From IMG/VR virus record IMGVR_UViG_3300032323_000977, positions 1 through 44,654 of that record: a DNA stretch of 44,654 nucleotides, one strand, 5' to 3'. The notes under the pieces were generated by a model. It was not told where the DNA came from and did no database searches. It saw only the letters and a program-made list of their open reading frames with translations. Of the stretch, positions 28,302 to 36,552 are shown piece after piece. The stretch is from a virus. A program made the position numbers and the translations under genes. Every line of letters begins with the position of its first letter. The stretch's first letter is position 1.

Positions 28302-29947
28302 TTCTTCTCCTGTAAGTAAACTAAGTAGTCTTTACCGACAGGATAGTTATATTGGTTATCACTTGAAAGCAAATGTAATGTTTTCTTTGCTCTAGTGAAC
28401 CCTGTGTAATAAACCTTTAGTTCGTCTATTTTGTCTTGTTTATTCTTTCTATTAAAATCAGAGGCATAGTCGTTTTTAGCTGATACAATTACATGATCAG
28501 CTTCTCCACCTTTAACAGAATGAATAGTATCTATAATGATTTGGGGTCGTTTGTCCAATTGTTCTTGCCCATATCTTTTTAATAATCTTATAAAATAAAT
28601 CTTTTGTTTAGAACTAAAGTTTCTTCTTAGTATCCACCACCATTCTTTTGTTTGGCTTTCATCATCTAAGGATAAACCACACCATTCTTTTAATTGTTTA
28701 AAATCATATGTAGTAAAATCTGGTTGATCTATCCAAAACTTTTCATCTCTGTAATTAGAGTTCTCAACTTCTCTTATGTACTTATACATATTCTCTGCAT
28801 TCTTCTTATCAATAGATTTACCTTTTGATATTGCAGTCCATGATTTAATAGCATTCCATTGTTTTTGATCAAACGATTTAGTTTCTTTACTATCTTCAAA
28901 ATATAATCCTGCGGCTTTAGCGCCCATTCTTAATTCATTAACAACTTTAGTAACTCTACCTAAGATGTACCAAGTACCATCTAACTGATTAAATGGTATC
29001 TCCATAAAACTCATATAACGTTTTACATAACCATGTTCTTTATTAATTGTTTCAAAGTTTTTCTCTACGCTATCTAATATTCCTCTACGAACTATTTGAG
29101 AGAAATCATATATAGCTTGATTAAATCTTCTTGTTTTATGTAATACAACTTTTCGACCTGGAAAATATGTAGTAAAATACTTTGGATCTGACCCATTCCA
29201 TTTATATATAGCCTGATCATCGTCTCCTGCTAAATAAATACGTTTAACATTGTCTACAATCTTATAAATAACTGACCATTGTAATGGTGTAAAATCTTGA
29301 GCTTCATCTAATATTAAAATATCTAATGGAGGAAAAGTTACTTCATTAATAGCTCTTTCAATCATATCTGTGAAATCAATTAAAGGTCTTTCTCTTCCAT
29401 TAAGTTTATAATGTTCGTAGGTAGATATCTTTCTTTGAAATACATCTATGTTATCTTTCTTATAAGATTCCATTTTATAAACAGACACTGGGTCTTTCAT
29501 CATGTTTCTTGATTTATCATATATACCTAATGACCAATCTTTATAAACAAAGTCATCATCTTCTAATCTGTTATCCGAATGCTTTATAAACTTTTCTTCT
29601 AATGCAAAATCAATTAAACAATTTTTAATATCAAATATTTCTTCTTCAAAATATCTTCTGCAATACTTATGTAATGTTTTAAATCTAGAAAAATCTTTTT
29701 CTGTATATTGTGGAAATGCAGCAAGGGTTCTATCTTTTGCAGTGTTAACAGCTTTATTTGTAAAAGATATAAAAGCAATATTATTAGGATTAGTTCCTCT
29801 TTTAATATGTCCCTTTAATACTTTTTCAATTAAAGTATATGTCTTTCCAGTTCCAGGCGGCCCAAATATCTTAACTGTCTTTTTGTATATTTGTTTTAAT
29901 TTCTGGAGTTCTAAATTTTCCTGTGTGGTAGTCATCGTCCATTTCAC
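28298..29947 (-). CDS. UvrD/Rep-like superfamily 1 helicase
   Basis: 549 residues. Walker A GPPGTGKTYT (29-38), motif II LILDEAQDFTPLQW, motif III AGDDDQAIYKWNG, motif V TIHSVKGGEADHVIV and motif VI YTGFTRAKKTLHL are all present, so it should be an active 3'-5' helicase. The N-terminal 77 nt overlap the primase gene in another frame; ATG 29935 is an equally good start. Likely unwinds DNA for replication or recombination next to the polymerase. Confidence 0.88.
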   Translation of the reverse strand: MKWTMTTTQENLELQKLKQIYKKTVKIFGPPGTGKTYTLIEKVLKGHIKRGTNPNNIAFISFTNKAVNTAKDRTLAAFPQYTEKDFSRFKTLHKYCRRYFEEEIFDIKNCLIDFALEEKFIKHSDNRLEDDDFVYKDWSLGIYDKSRNMMKDPVSVYKMESYKKDNIDVFQRKISTYEHYKLNGRERPLIDFTDMIERAINEVTFPPLDILILDEAQDFTPLQWSVIYKIVDNVKRIYLAGDDDQAIYKWNGSDPKYFTTYFPGRKVVLHKTRRFNQAIYDFSQIVRRGILDSVEKNFETINKEHGYVKRYMSFMEIPFNQLDGTWYILGRVTKVVNELRMGAKAAGLYFEDSKETKSFDQKQWNAIKSWTAISKGKSIDKKNAENMYKYIREVENSNYRDEKFWIDQPDFTTYDFKQLKEWCGLSLDDESQTKEWWWILRRNFSSKQKIYFIRLLKRYGQEQLDKRPQIIIDTIHSVKGGEADHVIVSAKNDYASDFNRKNKQDKIDELKVYYTGFTRAKKTLHLLSSDNQYNYPVGKDYLVYLQEKK

Positions 29948-31460
29948 TTACGTTGTTAATTTTTCCGTTGCTCTTTTTTATTGATTGGTGATTAATAAAT
30001 TTAGGCATAAGAGTATTCCAAACATTTTTAACTCCCTTATGATATTCTAATCTAGTGCAATTTAATAAACGTAATGCATCTATTGTAGAATTAAATACTT
30101 TGCTCTTTTTATCTTTAAGCCATTTGTCTATTGTTGCTCTAGTAAAATAACAAATATTTGTTTTAGAGTCTAATACGATATAACCATCTTTTAATTTATC
30201 AAAGTCATCTTGTTCTATTTTATCTTCAAAGAAATCTTTTAATGTTTGATATCTTTCATCTTCAACAATATCCGCATAATTAAAGTGTTCATTCTCTTTA
30301 AATCTTTTCATTAATGCTGATAACATTACTTCATATGGATTTGGATTAGCTTTAGACTTAGGTAATGTTTTCCAAAATATTCCATGTCTCATTAATTTTA
30401 ATCTCCAAGCTTTCTCATCAATCATATTTTCTGGTTGCATAACAATATGTTGATTATCATAATCAAATTCATAATAAGTTGTTTTTAAATCAAAAGACTT
30501 CATAGGGTTTTTAAATTCATCTATGATTTGTGGTACTTCAGCTTGTATACCTAAAGATCTTGTCATACATAATTCTTTATTACATATAGGTGATAGTTCT
30601 GGATGTTTACTTGGACATAAATAAAAGTATCCACCTTTTTTAACAGACTTTGCAGTATTCTCTACTTCTCTATCATCTAATGGATTAGTAAATATTTCTC
30701 TATTTCTATTCTTACCTATTCTAACTAAATCTTCTAAAGTTATTAAAGGATTCTTTTTAGTCTCAAGTGTAAGTACATTAAATAAAAAATTGTTTCTATT
30801 ATTGCCAGACCATTTCTCTTGTATTAGTTTTTGTACACAAGGAGGATAATTAGACCATTGTGATTCTGGTTCGTATGTTGGTGTTTCAAAATTATTTAAT
30901 TCTTGAATATTCATTTTCTTTTTATTTGCTAATGCAATAAAAGACTGAAGATTAATTCCCATACCGTTTTCTGCTATTGCATATTCAGAAGTTAATTCAG
31001 CATTGGTATATGGCATACCAACAGCTTTGTTCATTGGAAATACTTCATTAGAAAGAAAATATAATGTATTCCACTTATCTAAAACTTTTCTAATATCTTC
31101 TACTTTAGCCCAGTCTTTTAAAAATAAAAATAAATGTAATCCACCAGATTTAGATAATACTGGAATTAATGGTAACTTTGAATTTGTAATTATATCTACA
31201 TATTTCTTTGATGAATAATCTTGATAGTTTTTTGGATCAATATCTATACAGCCCCAGATAGCTTTATCTTCTCTTTCTGGTTTAAGACCAATAACAATTT
31301 TACCGTCAATATGGTCTTTCCATATTTCCTCTGTTAGTGGTTTATGAATGGTTAGGTAATCTGCCTTTCTTTTACCCCTTTCATCCTTGCCACCCGTTAG
31401 AGTGGCTTGGATGTATTGGGTATTGTTTCCAGCAAATAGTTCCGCTAATTGCTTATACAT
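29871..31460 (-). CDS. archaeo-eukaryotic-type primase (PrimPol/TOTE-like)
   Basis: 529 residues. WGCIDIDPKNY (Asp73, Asp75) and VLSKSGGLHLFLFL (S105, G107, H109) form the catalytic D-x-D and S-x-G-x-H motifs of AEP primases, here the TOTE-type. A cysteine cluster (YLCPSKHPELSPICNKELCM, about 288-307) suggests a zinc element. The C-terminal part (WNTLMPKFINH) is like primase-helix additions. It is not a DnaG-type primase, and no DnaB-type helicase was found. Confidence 0.85.
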   Translation of the reverse strand: MYKQLAELFAGNNTQYIQATLTGGKDERGKRKADYLTIHKPLTEEIWKDHIDGKIVIGLKPEREDKAIWGCIDIDPKNYQDYSSKKYVDIITNSKLPLIPVLSKSGGLHLFLFLKDWAKVEDIRKVLDKWNTLYFLSNEVFPMNKAVGMPYTNAELTSEYAIAENGMGINLQSFIALANKKKMNIQELNNFETPTYEPESQWSNYPPCVQKLIQEKWSGNNRNNFLFNVLTLETKKNPLITLEDLVRIGKNRNREIFTNPLDDREVENTAKSVKKGGYFYLCPSKHPELSPICNKELCMTRSLGIQAEVPQIIDEFKNPMKSFDLKTTYYEFDYDNQHIVMQPENMIDEKAWRLKLMRHGIFWKTLPKSKANPNPYEVMLSALMKRFKENEHFNYADIVEDERYQTLKDFFEDKIEQDDFDKLKDGYIVLDSKTNICYFTRATIDKWLKDKKSKVFNSTIDALRLLNCTRLEYHKGVKNVWNTLMPKFINHQSIKKSNGKINNVSEMDDDYHTGKFRTPEIKTNIQKDS

Positions 31461-31463
31461 AAT

Positions 31464-32297
31464 TTAAAACGGAACTGATTCTGTATTACCTTTAACTTGT
31501 TGTGTTTCCTCTTTACCGAAATCAACTTTACCAAAGATATCTGACTTAACAGCACTTTCATAAAATGCTTTAGTCATTTCTAATAACTTGGCATACTGAG
31601 GATCGTTTAGGTATTTGTTAAACTCTATTACCCAACCGAACCAATTGTTTCCAGAATTAGATTCTTTAGTTGTGATTAATTTGTAAGCTGTTGCCCAAGA
31701 TGGAGGACAAAAGAAACCTTTAGATCCCTGTAGTCTTCTACTTTGCATCATAGAATTCCAAGTCTTAGATTTTTTCTTTTGTGTAGACTTCATAGCAATC
31801 AAAGCTGTTTCAATTGGATTGTAATCTTTATCCAATATATAAACAAAATGATTTCCAGTATCTTCAATGTAGTTACCGTTTTCTAATCTGTCTTTATTGT
31901 CTTCTCCTCTTTTTGTTTGTCTCATTATAGCAGGATCTAAATGAATACCTACAGGACGACCTTTGCTTTCGCCTCTGTCTTTCCATTCATTGAAAGTATT
32001 TATATACAAACAAGGAACTACAATAATTCCTTCTTTACCTTTATATAAATTTCCTGTTGTTTCATTATAGATATCTCCTTGCTTTGCATTAGGATTATAT
32101 CTTCCACTACCTTCATCTAATACTTCTGAACTTGCATATAGTATTTTTAAGATTGGTAGTTTCGTGTCACGTGCTGTGACATACTCTGAACCTTGTCCAG
32201 CTGACGCTTCTAAGTCAATTGTACTAGGTAGTGGTGCTTCTTTTTTTACAGCTACTTCAGTTTTTACTGAAGCAGGTTTTACTTGCGCGTTTGCCAT
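31464..32297 (-). CDS. putative ssDNA-binding protein
   Basis: 277 residues, low-complexity N-terminus, then strand-rich middle (IIVVPCLYINTFNEWKDRGE, HFVYILDKDYNPIETALIAM, KSTQKKKSKTWNSMMQ). Its tail KGNTESVPF resembles the acidic/aromatic ends of bacterial SSBs in shape only. Place beside primase and helicase suggests an SSB analogue such as T7 gp2.5. No family certainty. Confidence 0.55.
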   Translation of the reverse strand: MANAQVKPASVKTEVAVKKEAPLPSTIDLEASAGQGSEYVTARDTKLPILKILYASSEVLDEGSGRYNPNAKQGDIYNETTGNLYKGKEGIIVVPCLYINTFNEWKDRGESKGRPVGIHLDPAIMRQTKRGEDNKDRLENGNYIEDTGNHFVYILDKDYNPIETALIAMKSTQKKKSKTWNSMMQSRRLQGSKGFFCPPSWATAYKLITTKESNSGNNWFGWVIEFNKYLNDPQYAKLLEMTKAFYESAVKSDIFGKVDFGKEETQQVKGNTESVPF

Positions 32298-32299
32298 GT

Positions 32300-32845
32300 T
32301 TACTCCTTCGTGGTTAGTTTTGTTTTATTCGTTGTATATATCCCGAACAAGTCTTCAGGTAATCCTCTGCCATCATTTATTTGTTCCTTAATGAAAGCTT
32401 TTAAAGTACCAGAATGTACTGTCGTAGATTGAAAAACATTATATCCTTTTGATTTTAATTGTGCAACAAGATTATTTGCTTCTAAATCTTGATTCATACC
32501 AAAATCTAAAGATATGTTGTTTTTTATTAGATCTCCAAAGTTATTTTCACGAAGCCAAGCAAATGCTTCTTCTTTTTTATCTTCAGAGATTCTTCCGTAG
32601 TAGTATGGACTGACTTTTACTTCAGTGCCATCTTCTAGTTTTAGCATAGATATACCTGCTGACTGCATTAAGCTAGGGATAGCCTGTTCAGAAAGAAATT
32701 TTTCTTGATCTTTAACTTTGTTTAGTTTTTCTTCAATCGTTTTTATTTCATTCTGAAGATCTATTAGCTCATTACATTTTACAGCTATATCTTTTGCCGT
32801 ATTTGTATCAACCCTTATTTTGGTTGATTCGCGTTCTAAGTCCAT
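32300..32845 (-). CDS. conserved replication-region protein with coiled coil
   Basis: 181 residues. Residues 20-55 form a heptad helix (NELIDLQNEIKTIEEKLNKV), then beta region LKLEDGTEVKVSPYYYGRIS and charged C-terminal helices. A family of similar layout is frequent in T7-like and marine phages; function unknown. First gene of the minus replication operon; divergent from the SNF2-like helicase. Confidence 0.65.
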   Translation of the reverse strand: MDLERESTKIRVDTNTAKDIAVKCNELIDLQNEIKTIEEKLNKVKDQEKFLSEQAIPSLMQSAGISMLKLEDGTEVKVSPYYYGRISEDKKEEAFAWLRENNFGDLIKNNISLDFGMNQDLEANNLVAQLKSKGYNVFQSTTVHSGTLKAFIKEQINDGRGLPEDLFGIYTTNKTKLTTKE

Positions 32846-32880
32846 AAAGACCTCCTATAGATATGCTTATATTTATTTAT

Positions 32881-32909
32881 TTGACAATGTAAAGCGAAAA
32901 ATGTAAAAA
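32881..32909 (+). promoter_or_regulatory. promoter for the SNF2-like helicase
   Basis: TTGACA at 32881-32886 and TAAAAA at 32904-32909 with a 17-bp spacer, 35 nt before the start codon, in an AT-rich divergent gap. Confidence 0.5.
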
Positions 32910-32943
32910 TATTAATAATACTTTTTTAAGTATAGAAACACGA

Positions 32944-34353
32944 ATGACGAAACAATTTGAATATAAGACCAAGCCCTTTGAGCATCAAAGAGAAGCTTTA
33001 AAGAAAGGTGCAAAAGTAAAGAACTTTGCATATTTCATGGAGATGGGGACTGGGAAAACTAAAGTAGCTATTGATAACGCTGCATATTTATATACTGTAA
33101 ATGAAGTAAATACAGTAATAGTAATAGCCCCTAATTCTGTTTATCGTAATTGGGAAAAAGAAATAACAACACATTGTTCTGTAGAACACACAATATCTAT
33201 ACATAAAGAACATAATAAATTTGATTATCAACACGAGAAATTAAACTTTTTTTTAATTAATGTAGAAGCATTAAGTCATCCTAGTGGTGTTAAAACATTA
33301 GAAAAAATCATAAAACCAACTAAAGATAAGTTAATGATGATAATAGATGAATCTACAACTATTAAAAACAAAGGTGCTAAAAGAACTAAAAATTTAATTA
33401 AACTTGGTTTAGATGCTAAGTATAAAAGAATACTTACAGGATCCCCTGTAACTAAATCTCCTTTAGATTTATTTAGTCAATGTGCTTTTTTAAATAAATC
33501 ATTATTAGGTTTTGATTCTTTTCTTGCTTTTAGAAATAGATATGCTGTAATGAGATTAATAGATATGGGAGGAAGGGCAATAGAAATACCACAGTATTAT
33601 ACTAATTTAGATGAATTAGAAAGCAAACTTAAAACATTTTCATTTAGAGTTAAGAAAGAAGATTGTTTAGATTTACCAGAAAAAATATATCAAAGAAGAA
33701 GTTTACATTTAGGTAAAGAACAACAAGAAGTTTATAATAGATTAAAGAAAGCTGCCTTTGTTATATTACAAGATTCAGAAGTTAGCTTTACTAATAAATT
33801 AACAGAGATATTAAGATTACATCAAGTATGTAATGGCTTTGTTAAAATGGATAATCAAGAAATAACTGTGTTTGAAAATTGTCCTAAATTAAAAGAACTA
33901 TTAGATATAATAGAAGAAGCTGACGGTAAATTCATTATATGGGCTAACTATGTTCATAATATAGAATCTATTGTTAACACATTAAAAAAAGAATATGGCT
34001 CTGATAGTACTGTAAGTATATATGGAGAGATAACACCAGAACAAAGACAAGAAGCCGTTAGACGTTTTCAAGAAGATGATAAGTGTAGGTTCTTTGTAGG
34101 TAATCCAAGTACAGGTGGTTATGGTTTAACTTTAACTAAAGCATCATATGTAGTTTATTTTAGTAATAGTTATAATTTAGAAGTTAGACAACAATCAGAA
34201 GATAGAGCACATAGAATAGGTCAAACTAAAAATGTTCTTTATATAGATTTAGTTGCTGAAAAAACTATTGATGAATTAATAATAGCAGCTTTAAAAAATA
34301 AGATTAAGATATCCGCAGAAACACTAGGAGAAGTTATTAACAAGTGGTTGTAA
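32944..34353 (+). CDS. SNF2-family helicase / DNA translocase
   Basis: 469 residues. Motif I MEMGTGKTKVAI (33-44), motif II IIDESTTIKN (133-142, DEST in place of DEAH), motif III LTGSPVTKSP, motif V SYGLTLTKAS-like region and motif VI QQSEDRAHRIGQT are present. These are the landmarks of SNF2 ATPases, which translocate on double-stranded DNA and remodel protein-DNA complexes. It is the only large plus-strand gene in the right half and has its own promoter and terminator. Related helicases occur in marine phages. Confidence 0.88.
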   Translation: MTKQFEYKTKPFEHQREALKKGAKVKNFAYFMEMGTGKTKVAIDNAAYLYTVNEVNTVIVIAPNSVYRNWEKEITTHCSVEHTISIHKEHNKFDYQHEKLNFFLINVEALSHPSGVKTLEKIIKPTKDKLMMIIDESTTIKNKGAKRTKNLIKLGLDAKYKRILTGSPVTKSPLDLFSQCAFLNKSLLGFDSFLAFRNRYAVMRLIDMGGRAIEIPQYYTNLDELESKLKTFSFRVKKEDCLDLPEKIYQRRSLHLGKEQQEVYNRLKKAAFVILQDSEVSFTNKLTEILRLHQVCNGFVKMDNQEITVFENCPKLKELLDIIEEADGKFIIWANYVHNIESIVNTLKKEYGSDSTVSIYGEITPEQRQEAVRRFQEDDKCRFFVGNPSTGGYGLTLTKASYVVYFSNSYNLEVRQQSEDRAHRIGQTKNVLYIDLVAEKTIDELIIAALKNKIKISAETLGEVINKWL

Positions 34354-34410
34354 ATTTAATTTGACTTTAGTTTAAATATAGTTACTAATCTATATTAATA
34401 ATGTCTTGTG

Positions 34411-34437
34411 ATTTGGGCCACATGTGGTGGCCCAAAT
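34411..34437. terminator. bidirectional terminator
   Basis: ATTTGGGCCAC (34411-34421), 5-nt loop, GTGGCCCAAAT (34427-34437): perfect 11-bp stem between the convergent helicase and Hsp20 genes. Followed by TTTAATT on the plus strand and by CACAAGAC on the minus strand, so it serves mainly the helicase transcript. Confidence 0.8.
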
Positions 34438-34482
34438 TTAATTAGGAAACAAATTCCCATTCAGATTCGTTGTAGGGTATCA

Positions 34483-34905
34483 TTACTTGATATCAATTTT
34501 AACGCCTTCAATTTCTTTAGGCTCATTGTATCCAAGTTTAATTTTTAATAGACCATCTTTCATTTCGGCTTCGTCAACTATTACATCTTTAGCTAACTCA
34601 AACTGTTTGAAGAATTTTCTAAATGCTAGACCTTTTTGTACATAGTCTATATTTTTATCGTCTACTTTACCTTCAATAGTTAAGATACCGTCTTTAACTT
34701 CTACAAGTACATTTTCTTTATTGTAGCCAGCTAAACCGATTTCTAAACCATACTTTCCTTTTGAATATTTTACTACATTGTAAAATGGGAAAGATTGAAC
34801 TTTTGACCAACTGTCAAAAATTGTTTCAAACGCATCATCAAAAAACTTTGTTGATCCGTTAAATAGTTGCTTATTTAAATTATTGAAAACTTCTAAGTTT
34901 GTCAT
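34483..34905 (-). CDS. small heat-shock protein (Hsp20/IbpA-like)
   Basis: 140 residues from ATG 34905, chosen for AAGGAG 7 nt upstream; the ATG at 34929 is less likely. Alpha-crystallin domain: FPFYNVVKYSKGKYGLEIGL, ENVLVEVKDGILTIEGK, then GLAFRKFFKQFELAKDV and DGLLKIKLGY, with a C-terminal I-x-I-type GVKIDIK. ATP-independent holdase; phage copies (known in cyanophages) are thought to protect proteins during infection. Confidence 0.9.
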   Translation of the reverse strand: MTNLEVFNNLNKQLFNGSTKFFDDAFETIFDSWSKVQSFPFYNVVKYSKGKYGLEIGLAGYNKENVLVEVKDGILTIEGKVDDKNIDYVQKGLAFRKFFKQFELAKDVIVDEAEMKDGLLKIKLGYNEPKEIEGVKIDIK

Positions 34906-34984
34906 AATTATCTCCTTTGTTAAAAGCAAGTTTAATTAGCCCACCCCCATGGTGCAGCTATGACTATTATATAATAACTATTTA

Positions 34985-35572
34985 TTAATTTTCAAGTACT
35001 GACTTTTCTCTTGTAATATGACCTAGAACTGTTCCTTTATGAACACCTTCTTTAATTCTATATCCATGTGTTCCACTACCATTAATCTCAACTTCTTTTC
35101 TACTTTTTAATAAAGCATTATTTTTCTTTTCTATTTCTTTATTTTGATAATTTGTAACAATAGGATTTTGAACAAAATTAATTGCGCTTGCTTGTTTAAT
35201 ATCTTTTAAATCATGTTCACGATCTAAAAATTTATATTCTATTTTATGAACTGTAAAATCTTTTTCAATTTTATTACAAATAGTTTCTGGATTAAATTCT
35301 CCACAACTGTATACGTCAAATTGCATTAAAGCAGGATGAACTTCATCCCATACGTGCATTACAATGTGTGATGTTTCTATAATAGCTGCACCAGTGATAC
35401 CACGGTTACCCACCATATTAGAGTATTGAACAAATGGACCCATCATTACTTTCATTCCAATTTCTGAAATGAACTCTTCTAACCAACGCCTAAGAAACTC
35501 CTCGTCCATCGGCGGTCGATAGACTTCAGCACGAACAATTAAATGTTTGTGAACAAGTAATTTATTATCCAT
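34985..35572 (-). CDS. speD: S-adenosylmethionine decarboxylase-like
   Basis: 195 residues from ATG 35572, which overlaps the preceding stop; a start at 35623 would put 17 residues in the nuclease gene. The core IIETSHIVMHVWDEVHPALM followed by FDVYSCGEFNPE matches class 1 AdoMetDC: the Ser of TSH is the self-cleavage site giving pyruvoyl, with the downstream His and Cys conserved. Makes decarboxylated AdoMet for spermidine synthesis; phage copies are auxiliary metabolic genes. The C-terminal 60 residues (basic, GTHGYRIKEGVHKG) are extra. Confidence 0.78.
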   Translation of the reverse strand: MDNKLLVHKHLIVRAEVYRPPMDEEFLRRWLEEFISEIGMKVMMGPFVQYSNMVGNRGITGAAIIETSHIVMHVWDEVHPALMQFDVYSCGEFNPETICNKIEKDFTVHKIEYKFLDREHDLKDIKQASAINFVQNPIVTNYQNKEIEKKNNALLKSRKEVEINGSGTHGYRIKEGVHKGTVLGHITREKSVLEN

Positions 35573-36284
35573 TAACTGACATTGTATGATATTTTTGGAC
35601 TCTGTCAAACCACTTACTCTCATATTCTAAAAGTTTTTTTTGATCCATTTTGAACTGCTGATATACTCCATCCTTAGTGCATATGCAAATCAAACCCTGT
35701 TCTATGTTTCCATAGTTCTTTTTATGGGCAAGAGAGTAGGCAGCGATTTGATAAAAATAGTCTTCAATCCAATCTTCTCTTTTTGGTTTATTTGCTTGCT
35801 TAAAATCTATAATAGTATCCTTACCATCAAAGTTACCCACAAGGTCCGTGGATCCTGCCCATTGATCGTCATAAGCAAGGCTAACCTCATTTCCATATAT
35901 AATCTTTAATGGTTCTAGATTCTCTATGATCTTATGGGCCATAATGCGTGATTCTGCCCCTTTAGAGCTTAGATTTAGGTATCCAATGCCATTCATATAG
36001 TTCTCAAGGACATAATGCATCTCTGTGCCTCTATTAGCGGCCTGTGTGGTTATAGCTTGAGCCTGTTGATAACCTACTCGTTCTCTCCAAGCATCTAATG
36101 AAGCTTGTTTCTCTTTTGAAGCTGTTTTTGACAATATAGTGGTAACGGATGGTACTTTCTTCTCTCCAACAAGATAGGTCCGTGGGCCGTGGTCATCGTC
36201 CCTTGAATATTTAGTGTATTGGTATTTGTCTACTCTTGTAAAATCAGTGACAATAAAACTAGTATCTTGTCTAATAAGTTTCAT
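35565..36284 (-). CDS. RecB/Cas4-like PD-(D/E)XK exonuclease
   Basis: 239 residues. RGTEMHYVLENYM (85-97), Glu133, GSTDLVG (Asp147), TIIDFKQAN (Asp160, Lys162) and YQIAAYSLAHK (Gln179, Tyr183) are the standard RecB-type nuclease motifs. Probably a DNA exonuclease in replication, recombination or host DNA breakdown. A heptamer cluster is written into its N-terminal region (36178-36191). Confidence 0.85.
   Translation of the reverse strand: MKLIRQDTSFIVTDFTRVDKYQYTKYSRDDDHGPRTYLVGEKKVPSVTTILSKTASKEKQASLDAWRERVGYQQAQAITTQAANRGTEMHYVLENYMNGIGYLNLSSKGAESRIMAHKIIENLEPLKIIYGNEVSLAYDDQWAGSTDLVGNFDGKDTIIDFKQANKPKREDWIEDYFYQIAAYSLAHKKNYGNIEQGLICICTKDGVYQQFKMDQKKLLEYESKWFDRVQKYHTMSVNG
36178..36191 (+). 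repeat. NNCCGTG heptamer x2
   Basis: GTCCGTG (36178-36184) and GGCCGTG (36185-36191), followed by GTCATCG. In the nuclease gene, read on the opposite strand as codons for the DDDHGPRTYL region. A single GTCCGTG also occurs in this gene at 35844-35850, followed by GATCCTG. Confidence 0.65.
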
Positions 36285-36321
36285 ACCTCTTATTAGATTA
36301 ATTATTTAAAATAATCAATAA

Positions 36322-36552
36322 TTATTTAGTGAATTTAAACGCTATAACTATAAGCGTAAGAATCAAGGCTCCCATACCACCGATCATGGACCAAAGGATC
36401 TTGTCTACTTTCTTTTCAATCTTATAGATAGCACAACTCATGTGTTTTAAATGATTATTTTTAATTACAGATATATCTTTTTTTAAATTATCTACTCTGT
36501 TATATAAATCTATCATATGCTCATCTAGTCGTGATTTTACAATTCTTCTCAT
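36322..36552 (-). CDS. 76-residue coiled coil with C-terminal TM
   Basis: A charged helix (DEHMIDLYNRVDNLKKDISV) is followed by a C-terminal membrane segment IGGMGALILTLIVIAFKF. Tail-anchored type, like some phage lysis accessory or ejection-channel proteins. Four-base overlap with the large ejection-type gene upstream. Confidence 0.6.
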   Translation of the reverse strand: MRRIVKSRLDEHMIDLYNRVDNLKKDISVIKNNHLKHMSCAIYKIEKKVDKILWSMIGGMGALILTLIVIAFKFTK

